Of a stretch of 64,000 bases of DNA, positions 43,056 to 52,505 are shown in pieces (position 1 is the stretch's first letter; each line of letters begins with the position of its first letter). Location: contig OZ316892.1 of assembly GCA_973895155.1 (NCBI GenBank), positions 248,001 through 312,000 on the forward strand, written 5' to 3'. This stretch comes from Marsupella aquatica. Lineage: Eukaryota > Marchantiophyta. The position numbers were made by a program, and so were the translations under genes. Below the pieces are notes generated by a model. It did no database searches and was not told the DNA's origin. It was given only the letters and a program-made list of their open reading frames with translations.

Positions 43056-43452
43056 GGTCTCGGTGGAAGTGTCACCATGACCGGACTTGAAGGAGCTAAA
43101 GTGACTCTCCTCCGGTCAAACTCTAGAAGGAGCGAAGAAGGCAAGCATTTCCTTCAAAGACATGAGTTCCTTCTTCTCCATCTGGTGGGAACTGTTAAAC
43201 AAAATTGAGGCTAATGACAAGACCGATGTTGTTGAAATGACCCGACTTCAAGAGAGGTTGTGCCTGAAATGACTCGCAAGAGTGACCTAATGGAGAGTTT
43301 AAGGTTCAATGGAAAAAGGACCATTGAGAAAAACCAACCGCAACATGTGAGAAAGAGACGACTGTTTCCGGTAATAACAAAATATGCGGGGCCACAGAAC
43401 GGACAAAAGATTCAAAATTTGTAATTAGAAAAGGAGACGTTTGGGGAGCGCC

Positions 43453-43457
43453 CGACT
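43453..43457. repeat. target site duplication CCGAC, left copy
   Basis: Identical to 48018-48022 and directly abutting the TGTGATGCC start of A4. Confidence 0.9.
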
Positions 43458-46400
43458 GTGATGCCTAGCCAGGAATCACTAGGCCGGTTTACATGGTAAA
43501 AGCAGGAGTGTACCCTGGAAACACCTTAGTATAGTAACAAGACAAGGAAAAATATAAACAATTAAGGGTGACTATGGAACCCGGGCCGAGGCCAGAAGTA
43601 AGGACGCCAGGGGAGAGAATACGATTAGGGTTAGGGCGCGCTAAGCGTCGGCGGCTAGGGGTGACCAACGGGTGGGAAGACCAGAGGAGGAGAGGGGTAA
43701 GGACCGCTCGCAAGGAATAGCGGCTCATTTGCAAGAACGAACTGGGCAGACGACTACGGGAGGCCAAATGCTGTCAGCTGCTTAGGCAAGCGCTTGGGGT
43801 GGGAACAGATACCAACGATCGACTCAAGGAGGGTATGAGCAACGTCAATCAAGCGGCACATTTTTGGGGATGCCTGTTCGAACGGGCAGGTGAGTACGTC
43901 AGGACTTACGAAGACAAAGAATCAGAGAGAGCAGCTCGAGAACGGCAAGAGCTTGCTCGGCTCTGGGAACTGCAAAAGACGGCTTTCTTAGGAGGAGAAC
44001 TTATCAAGGCCGAGTTCTTGTGGACTCCTACTGCCAATCAGCTCGACGACCTTCTATTTTGCAAAAATAGAATCGTCGGCATCCGGGAAGCCATCAATCG
44101 CTGCAACGACCTACACTGGGAGTTGAAGGGTAACACGGAAGGGTGGACAAAGGCAACCTTGCTAGGAGAAACATCCACGGCAGCCAAGATGAAGAGGAAA
44201 GGAAACATCAACGAAGAGGCCACCCCGGCAAAAAGAACAAGGTCGGCGGCACCAAGGAAGCCAGCAGAGCAGCAGGGCAGGAGGCAGGGAGAAGCCGAAG
44301 AGGAAGAGGTCGATCCCATCAATGCCATTCCAACAAACAATGACACCTGGAAAGGCTGGGCGGCGACCCTACCGGAGGAAGTGCAATTACACTTTGCACG
44401 GGAGGAGGATGCATGCTTTACGGCCATGCAGACCAAGAAGTACCAGGGCTTCATGGCCGGATCCGGCTTGGAAGCCTTCGTAAGATTACCATGGCTGAAG
44501 CCGGAGGTGCCGGACTCAGACTTATTAGAGTTCATGGGATCATGGGAACCCGAGACCAATTCCACGAGGGTGTATGGGAAGGATTTCTATCTCACTCCCC
44601 GGGTGATTGCTGAGGTGTTTGGCTTGTCGATGGGTAATAAGACCAAGGTTGATACGAGGAAGACCTTACCTAACAAGGAGTTTCGGTCGTTCCCAGGACC
44701 ATCAACAAAGAATGGCTTCTTTCGGAACACCTGCACCAACCCGCACATCGGAGAGATGATTGATTTCTTGTGGGTGACCATGCACTGTAACTTGCCGAGG
44801 GCAGAGATCGGCAAGGCTCAGGTCTACCTGGCAGAAAGGCCAGACCCAAGCCGGGATTACAACGGGTACCTCCTCAACCAACTGACAAAGATCTTGAAGG
44901 AGGAACAGTAGGTGATCGGCGTGGGAAGCGTGTCCCGGCTTGGCTATCACATGCCGCTGTTGTGCCGGTATGCCAGAAGTCAAATCTTTGCCCCAGTACT
45001 TCCCCTATCGGCAAGGGCACCGGAGGAGGTCCCGGAGCAGAGGCCGGCACCAGAGAAGCCCAACCAACCCGACAGTCCGACGATCGAGCAGGTGTTTAGG
45101 CCAAGGAAAGAAGACTTGCCGATGCAGCAACCAGGCATGCAAAATCTGCTGAAATTGTTGGAGAAGGAAAAGAGAACGGCAACGGCAACGGGACCGATAC
45201 AGGACGCTGCCCCAGAAGTTGGCCTAAGCCGACTCAGAAGGGAAGACCCCTTTACCGGAACCAAGGAGAGATTGAGGCCGGAACACAAGCCGGGAGTGCG
45301 AATGTACGTGGGAGCCTCAAGCCCCGAATCAGAGGTAGAGGAGCCGGGAGTCCAAGTAGTGGAGGAGGCGATGGAGGACTACAGCAATGATAACTCCGAC
45401 TATGGGTTGGATCATCATGTTCCAGGAGTAAGGACCTGTGGCCGATTTATCCCCACGCTTCCAAGAGTAGTTCGAGGGGACCCCACCCAACAGAGTAACC
45501 CCGAGTCTCCCCCACCAGAGGTTGCTCCCCCGAGCTTTGACGGCATAAAGAAGACGGCACAAGAATTTCAGGAGCGACTTAGGGAGGAAGAGAGAGCAGC
45601 CCTGGCTAGGGAGAAGGATTTACCAGGAGGAGATTGGCCGGAGGACATCAGGCGGCTTGCCGAAAAAAGAAGCAACCCTCTTGCCACCGTAGAAGAAATC
45701 CGCAAGACGGCTTGGGAGCAAAGGCCGCGGTGGTTGATGCCGATGACTTCTAGTTACTCCACCTATGCTAAGGATAGAGCCATGGAGTACGGGGAGATGT
45801 GTGGGGACCTGGCGCTCAGCATCTTTGGGGAGAAGTTGGAGCAGGGACCCTTTTTCCAGAGGGAGATGTTGGAAAAGCACCGATTAGAAGAAGCGGTGAC
45901 TTTGGAGAGAAGCAAGAAGGAGGAGGTCATCCGACGGCTTAGGGAGAAGGAAGCCGAGGTGGAAGTCCTGCAGGCGGCCAAGAAAGCCCAAGATGAGTTG
46001 CGGATTAAGCGGCATGAGCTAAACATCATGCAGGGGCAGTTGGATACCGCTAAGTCTGACAATCAGATTATCAAAGATAAACTGACTCGGACCCAAGGAG
46101 AGTTGGCCGACGCAGTCAAAGAAAGAGAGAAATGGAAGTGGGAGCTAAGGGACGCAGAGGAGGCCCATTTAACCTCCAACAACCGGACCATGGCGGAGAC
46201 TCAGAGAAGGGAGAGGGCGTTGAAGGGAGAGCTCGAAGATATCCGCGGAGCCCTTGAGCAGAAGGAAGCAGAGTTAGGGAAATCCTATCAAGGGATTATT
46301 GCGCTGCAGCAAGAGCTTGCGTCCTTGAGGGCCAGCTTCAAGGCCGACCTGCGTGAAAAGGACGACCAGCTCGACCAGACTTATGCCAAGATGAATAAGA

Positions 46401-48017
46401 TGGAGTCTGTGGTCGTAGCGGAGCTTGACAAGGAGCTAAGAGCAACCCAGGAGGAGAGGGCTACCTTAAAGAAAGAATTGGAGGAAGCCAATAAGGAGTT
46501 GGAGGAGGCGCGCAAGGACCTGGACGAGACCCAGGAAGAGTTGGAGGAAATCACGAGGAAGATGGAGAACCTACAGCCGCGGGCCGACAACCAAACGGAG
46601 CGGCTGAAGACACAAGCCGCAGTATTTAAATGCTTGGCTTCATCAGGTCCAACTCCAATTGGGGGAACCCAGTTACCAGGGGTAGTATTGGCCGAAGGAC
46701 AAGCCGTAACACTCACCCCGGTGCCGGAGGTAAGTGGCAAGGGGGAGGAACCGACTGTCAAAATAGGGAAGAAGTATAAGCGGAAACCTTCTAGGTCTGG
46801 AAGTTATACGGCTTCTCAAGCTGTTGTGACCGAGACGATAAACCCGGCACCAACCTCCGGTATCGGCACGGCGGTGGATCCACCAGTCCTAGGAAGTGGA
46901 GATGGCAAGGCCGAGGCCGGGAGAACCAGTGCTGCCGAGGTACCGGATCCTCCACTAGAACATGTCGGGGAGGCCATAGCCGTGGCGGAGGCCGTGACCG
47001 ATGCTGAGGCCAAAGCCGAGGGTGGACCCAGTCAGGCCGATGAAGAGTTGACTCGATCAGGGGCAGGTAATCTGTTAGAAGACGGACCAACAGGAGTGGT
47101 TGCGGAGGAAGCGTTGGGGGCGTCCATTGAGGACCAGCCACCGGTGTCGTGACGGTGTAAGGGCGTCATCCCTTTTAGGAAGGGCGGACGTGTAGGTAGG
47201 AGGCGTGAGTGGGCAGGGTGGGCGCTGATCTCCAAGTTTAGACTTTGGATCAGGACCAGGAGACGGCCCTGACACTTAGATTAGTGGGATTTTGGATCCA
47301 CGGGTGAGGACGACACTTGTGTAGATTAGGCTTACGCTGCAAGGAATCAGGCGGATCCACGGCCAGAATAAGTAGTTGGGCTGCGGGGAGTTCAGGGCCT
47401 CTTCTTTAACAAGTTTTTAGTTGCACCAGCAGGGCTGGGATCAAGTAGTAAGAGAAGCTCTCGGTTAGTTATACAGTGACCCTTGTGTATATTCATGTTT
47501 CCTCATGCCTAAGAGCTGAATAGAGTTGGCCTCACGGCTTAGTTCGCAGAGCTTGTGTATGAGATGTACTGTTTGTATTACAAGTGCATGGTATAACTCA
47601 GTCCTAAGGAGTCATTTTGCTATTTGTGTGTCGCATTAACTTGTGTGAAGAGTGCCCACATCAACAAGTAGAAGGGAAGTAAGCAAGGGAGTGAGAGTTG
47701 GATGTGTCGAGCTGAGAGAGGTCTTAGCGGCTTAACCAAGCCAATTGGGGATCATTCTGGCGGCGGAATCCAAATATACCTAACCAACAGGAGGGAAAGA
47801 CAAGAGAAGGCCTAGATTAGGCCGGCTACGTATCTCATGACCCGATGAAGGATCTGTCCAGTATATGTGTGTAAAATGTTAATAGTAGTAGTAGAAGGAT
47901 GTTAGCAGCGTCCCATGCGGCTAAGCCGCGGAAACGGCCTTGCCGAGCACGAAACTTGCGGGAATCGGCTTGTGCGGGGGGGTTTCTTGGGTTTGGGGAG
48001 CCATGGGACGCACCACA
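43458..48017 (+). mobile_element. A4: complete solo family-A LTR, 4,560 bp
   Basis: It starts TGTGATGCCTAGCC, ends ACGCACCACA, and is flanked by CCGAC on both sides. It contains a nearly complete LTR-borne ORF (43574-47152) and a tail of about 0.9 kb. There is no gag or pol. This copy defines the LTR ends and proves that the ORF is inside the LTR. Confidence 0.92.
43574..47152 (+). pseudogene. LTR-borne ORF in A4, two nonsense codons
   Basis: ATG 43574 (MEPGPRPEV) heads the same frame as 47152. It is broken only by TAG near 43718 (TGG in A2) and TAG at 44909-44911 (CAG in A2). It contains the family core (WGCLFERAGEYVRTYEDKES, YGKDFYLTPRVIAEVFGL, PHIGEMIDFLWVTMHCNLP, YLAERPDPSRDYNGYLL), the coiled coil, a KRKP basic cluster and an Ala/Glu-rich end. 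The upstream TATAGTAACAAGACAAGG context is conserved with A2. Function unknown. Confidence 0.8.
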
Positions 48018-48022
48018 CCGAC
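48018..48022. repeat. target site duplication CCGAC, right copy
   Basis: Matches 43453-43457. Confidence 0.9.
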
Positions 48023-48155
48023 GCTAGTAAGGGAAATGAGGAATTTAATACACTTTATTATCAATGTAACATAAACCAATCATAAGTGGGATAATGAATA
48101 CATGTATTTTGATAACAACGCCCAGTGCTGGTAAAATCTTAGCCGCAAAAACTCT

Positions 48156-48490
48156 TCATGAATCGGACGATTCTGATTCGGAGCTCTGTGACCTCTCGGT
48201 CAAGACCGCCTTGTCATCTACAAACTTCCTCCTACAAACTTCATCTACATAAGGATTTTGGACAAATTTTCTATCAAATCCTCTCCATAGCCGGAGACCT
48301 TTGTTTTCCCAAAAAAGAGTCCTCTGATTATCTTCCATTCTTGCAGTGTTCTCAGCATAAGAGGGTAAAACGAATGGTTTCTCTAGAGTGACAATTTCAA
48401 AATGAGCTACTTTTCTTCTGAGTTTGAAGCGCCTTCTCGTATTCCATTTGGACCTGGGTGAGAACAGAAGTTTGTCAACCGATTGCATGA
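48156..48490 (-). CDS. possible C-terminal exon of the H methyltransferase-like gene
   Basis: The frame encodes KLLFSPRSKWNTRRRFKLRR and SYAENTARMEDNQRTLFWEN, then RRKFVDDKAVLTERSQSSES to a stop. It is basic, then acidic at the end. No family is recognised. It follows the methyltransferase exon on the same strand, possibly across a short intron with a GTAAGC donor near 48540. Confidence 0.35.
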
Positions 48491-48552
48491 ATGGATAGCA
48501 CAAAAGCATGAAGGAACTAGAAAGGAGAAAGAAGCTTACAAGTTTCAGAACA

Positions 48553-49122
48553 TTACTCGGAAGAGTCATTGTTGTCACTCTGGCCAGCAGATTGTTCTTG
48601 ACCCTTCCCCTCAGGTGTGCCACCCTCATCTTCGTCTGCTGTCGCACCACTTGACTCATCGTCAGAGTCAAAATTAAGTACAGAATGAAGCTTGTCTCTC
48701 CTTTTCTTTTTGGGTGGTTGAATTGGGGGTGGCAAAGTTTTGACTTCCTTTGGAGAAAGTAGATTTAAGAACACCTTGGAACCAGTTTCAACAAAATCTT
48801 TCCTATTCTCCACTCCAATTACAATCCTCCCAGAATAGTCTCCAACTACAAAAGAGCTACCCGACCCCACTGTCCAATCCATGAAAATATCCCTAGGCCG
48901 AGTGATGAGCTCAATCATAGATTGCATGAATCCAACCAACAAACGAGCATTCCTAGCAAATTCCATCTCAGGTATTGGATCGACTTTGAGAGAGGGAAGT
49001 CCAATTAAATTTGTTATGGAGGGATCTTTCGTGACAGACAGAGGTCTAAATCTTGAGTCTTTTGGCACCTTCCCTTTTTCAGACACTCGACAGAAGACGT
49101 CCAGTCTGAGCGTGAAGATCTG
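48553..49122 (-). CDS. DNA methyltransferase-like exon in H (AdoMet motif)
   Basis: The acceptor TTATATTTCAG/ATCTTC at about 49122 opens IFTLRLDVFCRVSEKGKV. The core NARLLVGFMQSMIELITRPR then DIFMDWTVGSGSSFVVGDY and GRIVIGVENRKDFVE matches the C-terminal half of beta-class N4/N6 methyltransferases: the KP-helix region, the xDxxxGSG motif I, and the xxGxE strand. Unlike the copy at 5568-7943 it keeps Gly-Ser-Gly. An acidic tail rich in Asp, Ser and Glu follows. It is probably one exon of a broken or spliced gene. Confidence 0.6.
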   Translation of the reverse strand, partial: QIFTLRLDVFCRVSEKGKVPKDSRFRPLSVTKDPSITNLIGLPSLKVDPIPEMEFARNARLLVGFMQSMIELITRPRDIFMDWTVGSGSSFVVGDYSGRIVIGVENRKDFVETGSKVFLNLLSPKEVKTLPPPIQPPKKKRRDKLHSVLNFDSDDESSGATADEDEGGTPEGKGQEQSAGQSDNNDSSE

Positions 49123-49208
49123 AAATATAACCCAAGAATGGTACGTCAATGGATGCATTCATAAACATTCTTTGAACTGCAAACCAGATGTCACGATGAG
49201 AAATTTAC

Positions 49209-49440
49209 CTGTTGGTCGGTCTTCGGCGCGTACATTGGAACTGACATGACAACATTGTGTGTCGAGATGCAATGAAACTTCTTTGATTCCTGACAAGTCG
49301 ATATAACCTGAGACATCGGATCGTACTCCCCGTTATGTAAAATGGCCAGCATTCCGTCATCAGATAAAAATGGATCCATTCCACGAAAGAAAGAGGTGGC
49401 CAATGGGTGGTCGGGGACATTTCATTTTGGGACTTTTCTG
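49209..49440 (-). CDS. upstream exon of the H methyltransferase-like gene
   Basis: The frame reads ATSFFRGMDPFLSDDGMLAI, LHNGEYDPMSQVISTC, and ends PKTDQQ at donor CAG/GTAAAT (about 49209). The 'Fl..dG.l' segment is typical of the region between motif IV and motif I in these enzymes. The DPPY-type motif itself is not visible and may be in an earlier exon. Confidence 0.45.
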
Positions 49441-49565
49441 TCTAGCATAGATGGTTTAAGTCCCGTCGGATGGTAGATAAAACCCGCGTGGACTCCAAAC
49501 AATCTCTCCTTTCCCCCACGCACAATGCCCTTCTCTCAAAAACTAGACTTCATGAGATCCTTTCC

Positions 49566-49892
49566 TCATTTCTCTACACCATTCACCCAGTCAGGCTTCT
49601 CTCCTTTGTTAAATGTTGAGTAGAATTCTGAGATGCTAGATTCAACAAGGCAATGCCTTGAAAGTCTACTCTTGAAGTCCCCAACTTCACGTTGAAGACC
49701 TACAGTAGCAGCACTTTCTCGAGAGGAAGATCCACCTTCAATGGTCCTTTTCATCTTCTTCCTTGTACTGATGGCATCCACTGGAGCAATAGCCTTCCCT
49801 TTCTCAGCGGGATTAATTGGATCGAATGGTGCTCCGGTATTGGCTTCAGACGCCTCTGGGGTGGCATCTATCTTTGTATCTCCGCTTCCCAC
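49566..49892 (-). CDS. hypothetical protein fragment in H
   Basis: A 108-codon frame with KRTIEGGSSSRESAATVGLQ and SRHCLVESSISEFYSTFNKG. It is Ser/Lys-rich. No family is recognised. It could be an exon of the same gene as the flanking minus-strand segments. Confidence 0.3.
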   Translation of the reverse strand: MGSGDTKIDATPEASEANTGAPFDPINPAEKGKAIAPVDAISTRKKMKRTIEGGSSSRESAATVGLQREVGDFKSRLSRHCLVESSISEFYSTFNKGEKPDWVNGVEK

Positions 49893-50057
49893 GGCGTCTT
49901 ATTTTCTCCCTGTTCAAATGGATGTCGATGTGATATCCGTCAATATTGAGACAACGACAATGCTAACGCCCAGCGCTGGCCAAACTATCTATAAGACTTG
50001 GCCTTAAATATTCACCTTTTTGACTAAAATAACCAATTCAGTTCTGAAATATTGACA

Positions 50058-50170
50058 CTCATAGCAGCGCTGGGCGCTAACAATGTAACAGATATTGACT
50101 GCCATAACAACGGCAAGCGCTAACAATGTGACAGATATTGACTGTCATAGCAGCGCCGGGTGCTAACCAA
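50058..50170. repeat. tandem repeat of about 48 bp containing GCGC palindromes
   Basis: About two and a half units, each with AACAATGT(A/G)ACAGATATTGACTG, then (C/T)CATA(A/G)CA and a GCGCTGGGCGCTAAC-like palindrome that degrades to CAAGCGCTAAC and CGCCGGGTGCTAAC. Confidence 0.7.
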
Positions 50171-50690
50171 AGAGATACAAATTATACTTACATTTTTTCC
50201 CACATATTGTTGATTCACTTGGGGCCGTAGTATCTGCTTTTGCTTTGCCGCGAGGCTTCCTGCTTTGGTCAACATGAACAATTGTTGTCTCACATATTGT
50301 TTGCAATTCTATTGTGGATTGATCCACATCATCTGGAAGCCCTTGCTTCATGTCATAAACAATGTTGACTGGGATCTGGGACTTAGACAGCTTATGGAAA
50401 GCATCCTTTTCTCTGTGATCAAAGGGCGAGTCCCATCTATCTGTATCTAGGCACCATGGACAATGGGTTCTCCCCCATTCACTCAAAGGTCTTGCTGGGA
50501 AAATTCCCACGGCAGGATACATAGAATACAAATCGCTCTCCGGTATTACAGTCCACTTGAGGAAGGCGGCAGGATACGCCCAAAAGTAATCAGGTTTTGT
50601 AGCATCCACATGGATGTAAAAACGGTAGAGGTACCTTTCTGCTTGCTTCTGGTTCTTCAAAGAGTAATCCTCTTTGTCAGGATACTCATT
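50163..50690 (-). CDS. hypothetical protein exon in H
   Basis: The frame KNQKQAERYLYRFYIHVDAT, KPDYFWAYPAAFLKWTVIPE, then RTHCPWCLDTDRWDSPFDHR has mixed, protein-like composition with aromatic and Cys residues. It is preceded on the same strand by KKYGDSVKG with a GGTAAGTTT donor near 50706, so splicing is likely. No family is recognised. Confidence 0.4.
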   Translation of the reverse strand, partial: NEYPDKEDYSLKNQKQAERYLYRFYIHVDATKPDYFWAYPAAFLKWTVIPESDLYSMYPAVGIFPARPLSEWGRTHCPWCLDTDRWDSPFDHREKDAFHKLSKSQIPVNIVYDMKQGLPDDVDQSTIELQTICETTIVHVDQSRKPRGKAKADTTAPSESTICGKKCKYNLYLFG

Positions 50691-50706
50691 GTATTAAAAA
50701 ACTTAC

Positions 50707-50890
50707 CCTTGACAGAGTCACCGTATTTCTTAAAATCATTCGTGACTGTCAATTAGAGATTTGAATGATTCACATGCCCAATCTTGTAAATGATTCACGG
50801 GAATGGTTTGTTGGACCTCTCGCAAAGCACATTGCAACATCCCCACCGCAATCCCTTCTACATTATTCCATGTAATCCAGGTGTGACACC
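50707..50890 (-). CDS. possible exon in H
   Basis: It reads TWNNVEGIAVGMLQCALREV and NHLQDWACESFKSLIDSHE, followed after a frame change by FKKYGDSVKG. The frame shift before the donor suggests decay. Not recognised. Confidence 0.3.
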
Positions 50891-51838
50891 ACTATTTTAC
50901 TGGATCATCATTGATGGAAGAATTGTCTTCGGAGCTCCGAATTGCAATGTGCTACAAGCAAAGTCCTTCGTAGCTTGGGATCCAGAGCCTAAAAAGCCTG
51001 GCCCGGTCCATGGTACACAACACGGTATCTGGCTTCTTCTCCCGCTTATTCCTCTCCGTGACAACATACATTTATGCGCACGTAGACAGAAAGTCTTCAA
51101 ACTCTGGACTCAACAATGGAGTGATTTTTGAGGTTTTCGCTGCCCATTCCTTGGTTGCTTCGGGTATGGCCACCGAGACAGGAAACAGGAAAACAGGAAT
51201 TCTGGTAGCAGATTTTTTTGTTGCTGTTATTAGGAATAGGTTGCTGTTACCAGGAAAAGTTAGTCATTGGAACAGGATAATACTTCATTACTTCAAGCCA
51301 GATACATCTGAAAAAAAGCAATATGCATTACGCTTCATTTACATTCTAGAGCTTAGAACCAACTAACATGGCAACAATTGTTGTCTGATGATAAGTGAGT
51401 CCAGAATCACCAACATACTTCTGGAAAATAGTGTCCCAAAAACCACAGACACACAAACATTTACCAGTGAATGCCATGGGAAAAAACATTGACATGGTTG
51501 GTCCCACCATAAGTAACATAATATTATAGGCCAACAATAAGGCAGAAAACCATAAATGAAAACTCTGGACAATTTGAAAGACCACCGGCGATGGGCTAGC
51601 GCCTGGGGCTAGCTAAAATGGAAACAACCAACCCATTTAGAAAATGACATTGGATGAATGCATAATGTGGGAAACAAAAATTTAAAATATCATTTGTAGT
51701 GATAGGATTACAATGAAGTAAATGATAATAAGGAAGACTTCCATCCCAGCGCCAGGCGCTAACATAAAACTATACCGTTGTAATACGACAAAAACTAATA
51801 TAACCGTTTCAAGTATAGGACAATTTATATATCCTTCT

Positions 51839-52277
51839 CTATAAACCATGAGCATTCTTCCTCTCCAAGATCAGTTGGACTTCTCCAACTGTGAGAATTG
51901 GTTGGCTGGTCAAAGTAGATTCCTCAACGTCTAGTTTGAAAACGGTCTGGAAAACCCTAAACTCTGTAAGGTATTCAAGTTGTAGTTCGGCAGCGAGGTG
52001 ATGGCGAATGATATACAGTGCCTGAGCCTTTTGTTGTAATGTGCCATTGATATCTGCTAAGATAATGTCGCCGAGGCCTTTCATGTTGAGAACAATTTAT
52101 GTATTTTGTGCCCAAGATAAATAATTGTCGCCATCTGTTGCGAGCAATGGGAATTGGAGCTTCTCCAATGTTGTCATAGTCGACGAAAATTTTGTGGTGT
52201 ACTTGGCGAAAGAAAAGAAATGTGTCTTGGGGAATTTCGTTCGATGCTTCATTCACATGAATAGGGAAAAAATTCAC
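51839..52277 (-). CDS. hypothetical protein fragments in H
   Basis: Two overlapping frames: 52277-51975 (IPQDTFLFFRQVHHKIFVDY) and 52084-51839 (GDIILADINGTLQQKAQALY, ending LTVGEVQLILERKNAHGL). One frame may be a 5' exon of the H gene. Which one is coding is unclear. Confidence 0.3.
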
Positions 52278-52505
52278 AAGAGTAGCTTGAGAGTTGTTGG
52301 AGGAGCAAAATCATGTGCTTATAACGTGTTAAACTATGAAATATACATACTGTACCAACAAAAGATGATTGAATTTCTCTTAAGCCAATGTGGCTTATCT
52401 TATATTGTACATTGGGGTAGTTGTAACTACCCTCTCCTAGTCTTGTGTCTCTTTATACCTAGGTATTGCATACCTCTTTGTATCATCATATGGACTAAGG
52501 GTTAA

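Larger units (their letters stand above)
41812..43457. other. H, left part: relic sequence with GCGC-type palindromes
   Basis: AT-richer unique sequence that continues at 48018 beyond the A4 insertion. It has scattered half or full copies of a GCGCTAGC/CAGCGCT motif (about 41897, 42153, 42610), a repeated segment AGATAGAGATT(C/G)TACGT with GGAAACTCAA (41810-41850 and 41945-41990), and one open frame at 42711-43055. No clear gene. Confidence 0.5.
48018..52505. other. H, right part: relic with methyltransferase-like gene and GCGC palindromes
   Basis: It continues 41812-43457. Minus-strand exons are scattered between 48156 and 52277. Palindromic motifs of the form CAGCGC(T/C)(G/A)GGCGCTAAC occur at about 48119, 49968, 50062, 50153, 51590 and 51747. 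The composition (AT-rich, introns, short palindromes) resembles the 13.4-kb transposon. A2 is inserted at its right edge (flank GTTAA). 51130-51830 holds no gene that I can support. Confidence 0.5.

Noticed and set aside
50790-51131. Plus-strand ORF of 113 codons in H
   Set aside because: The minus strand carries better exon signals here, and the plus translation has no recognisable features.
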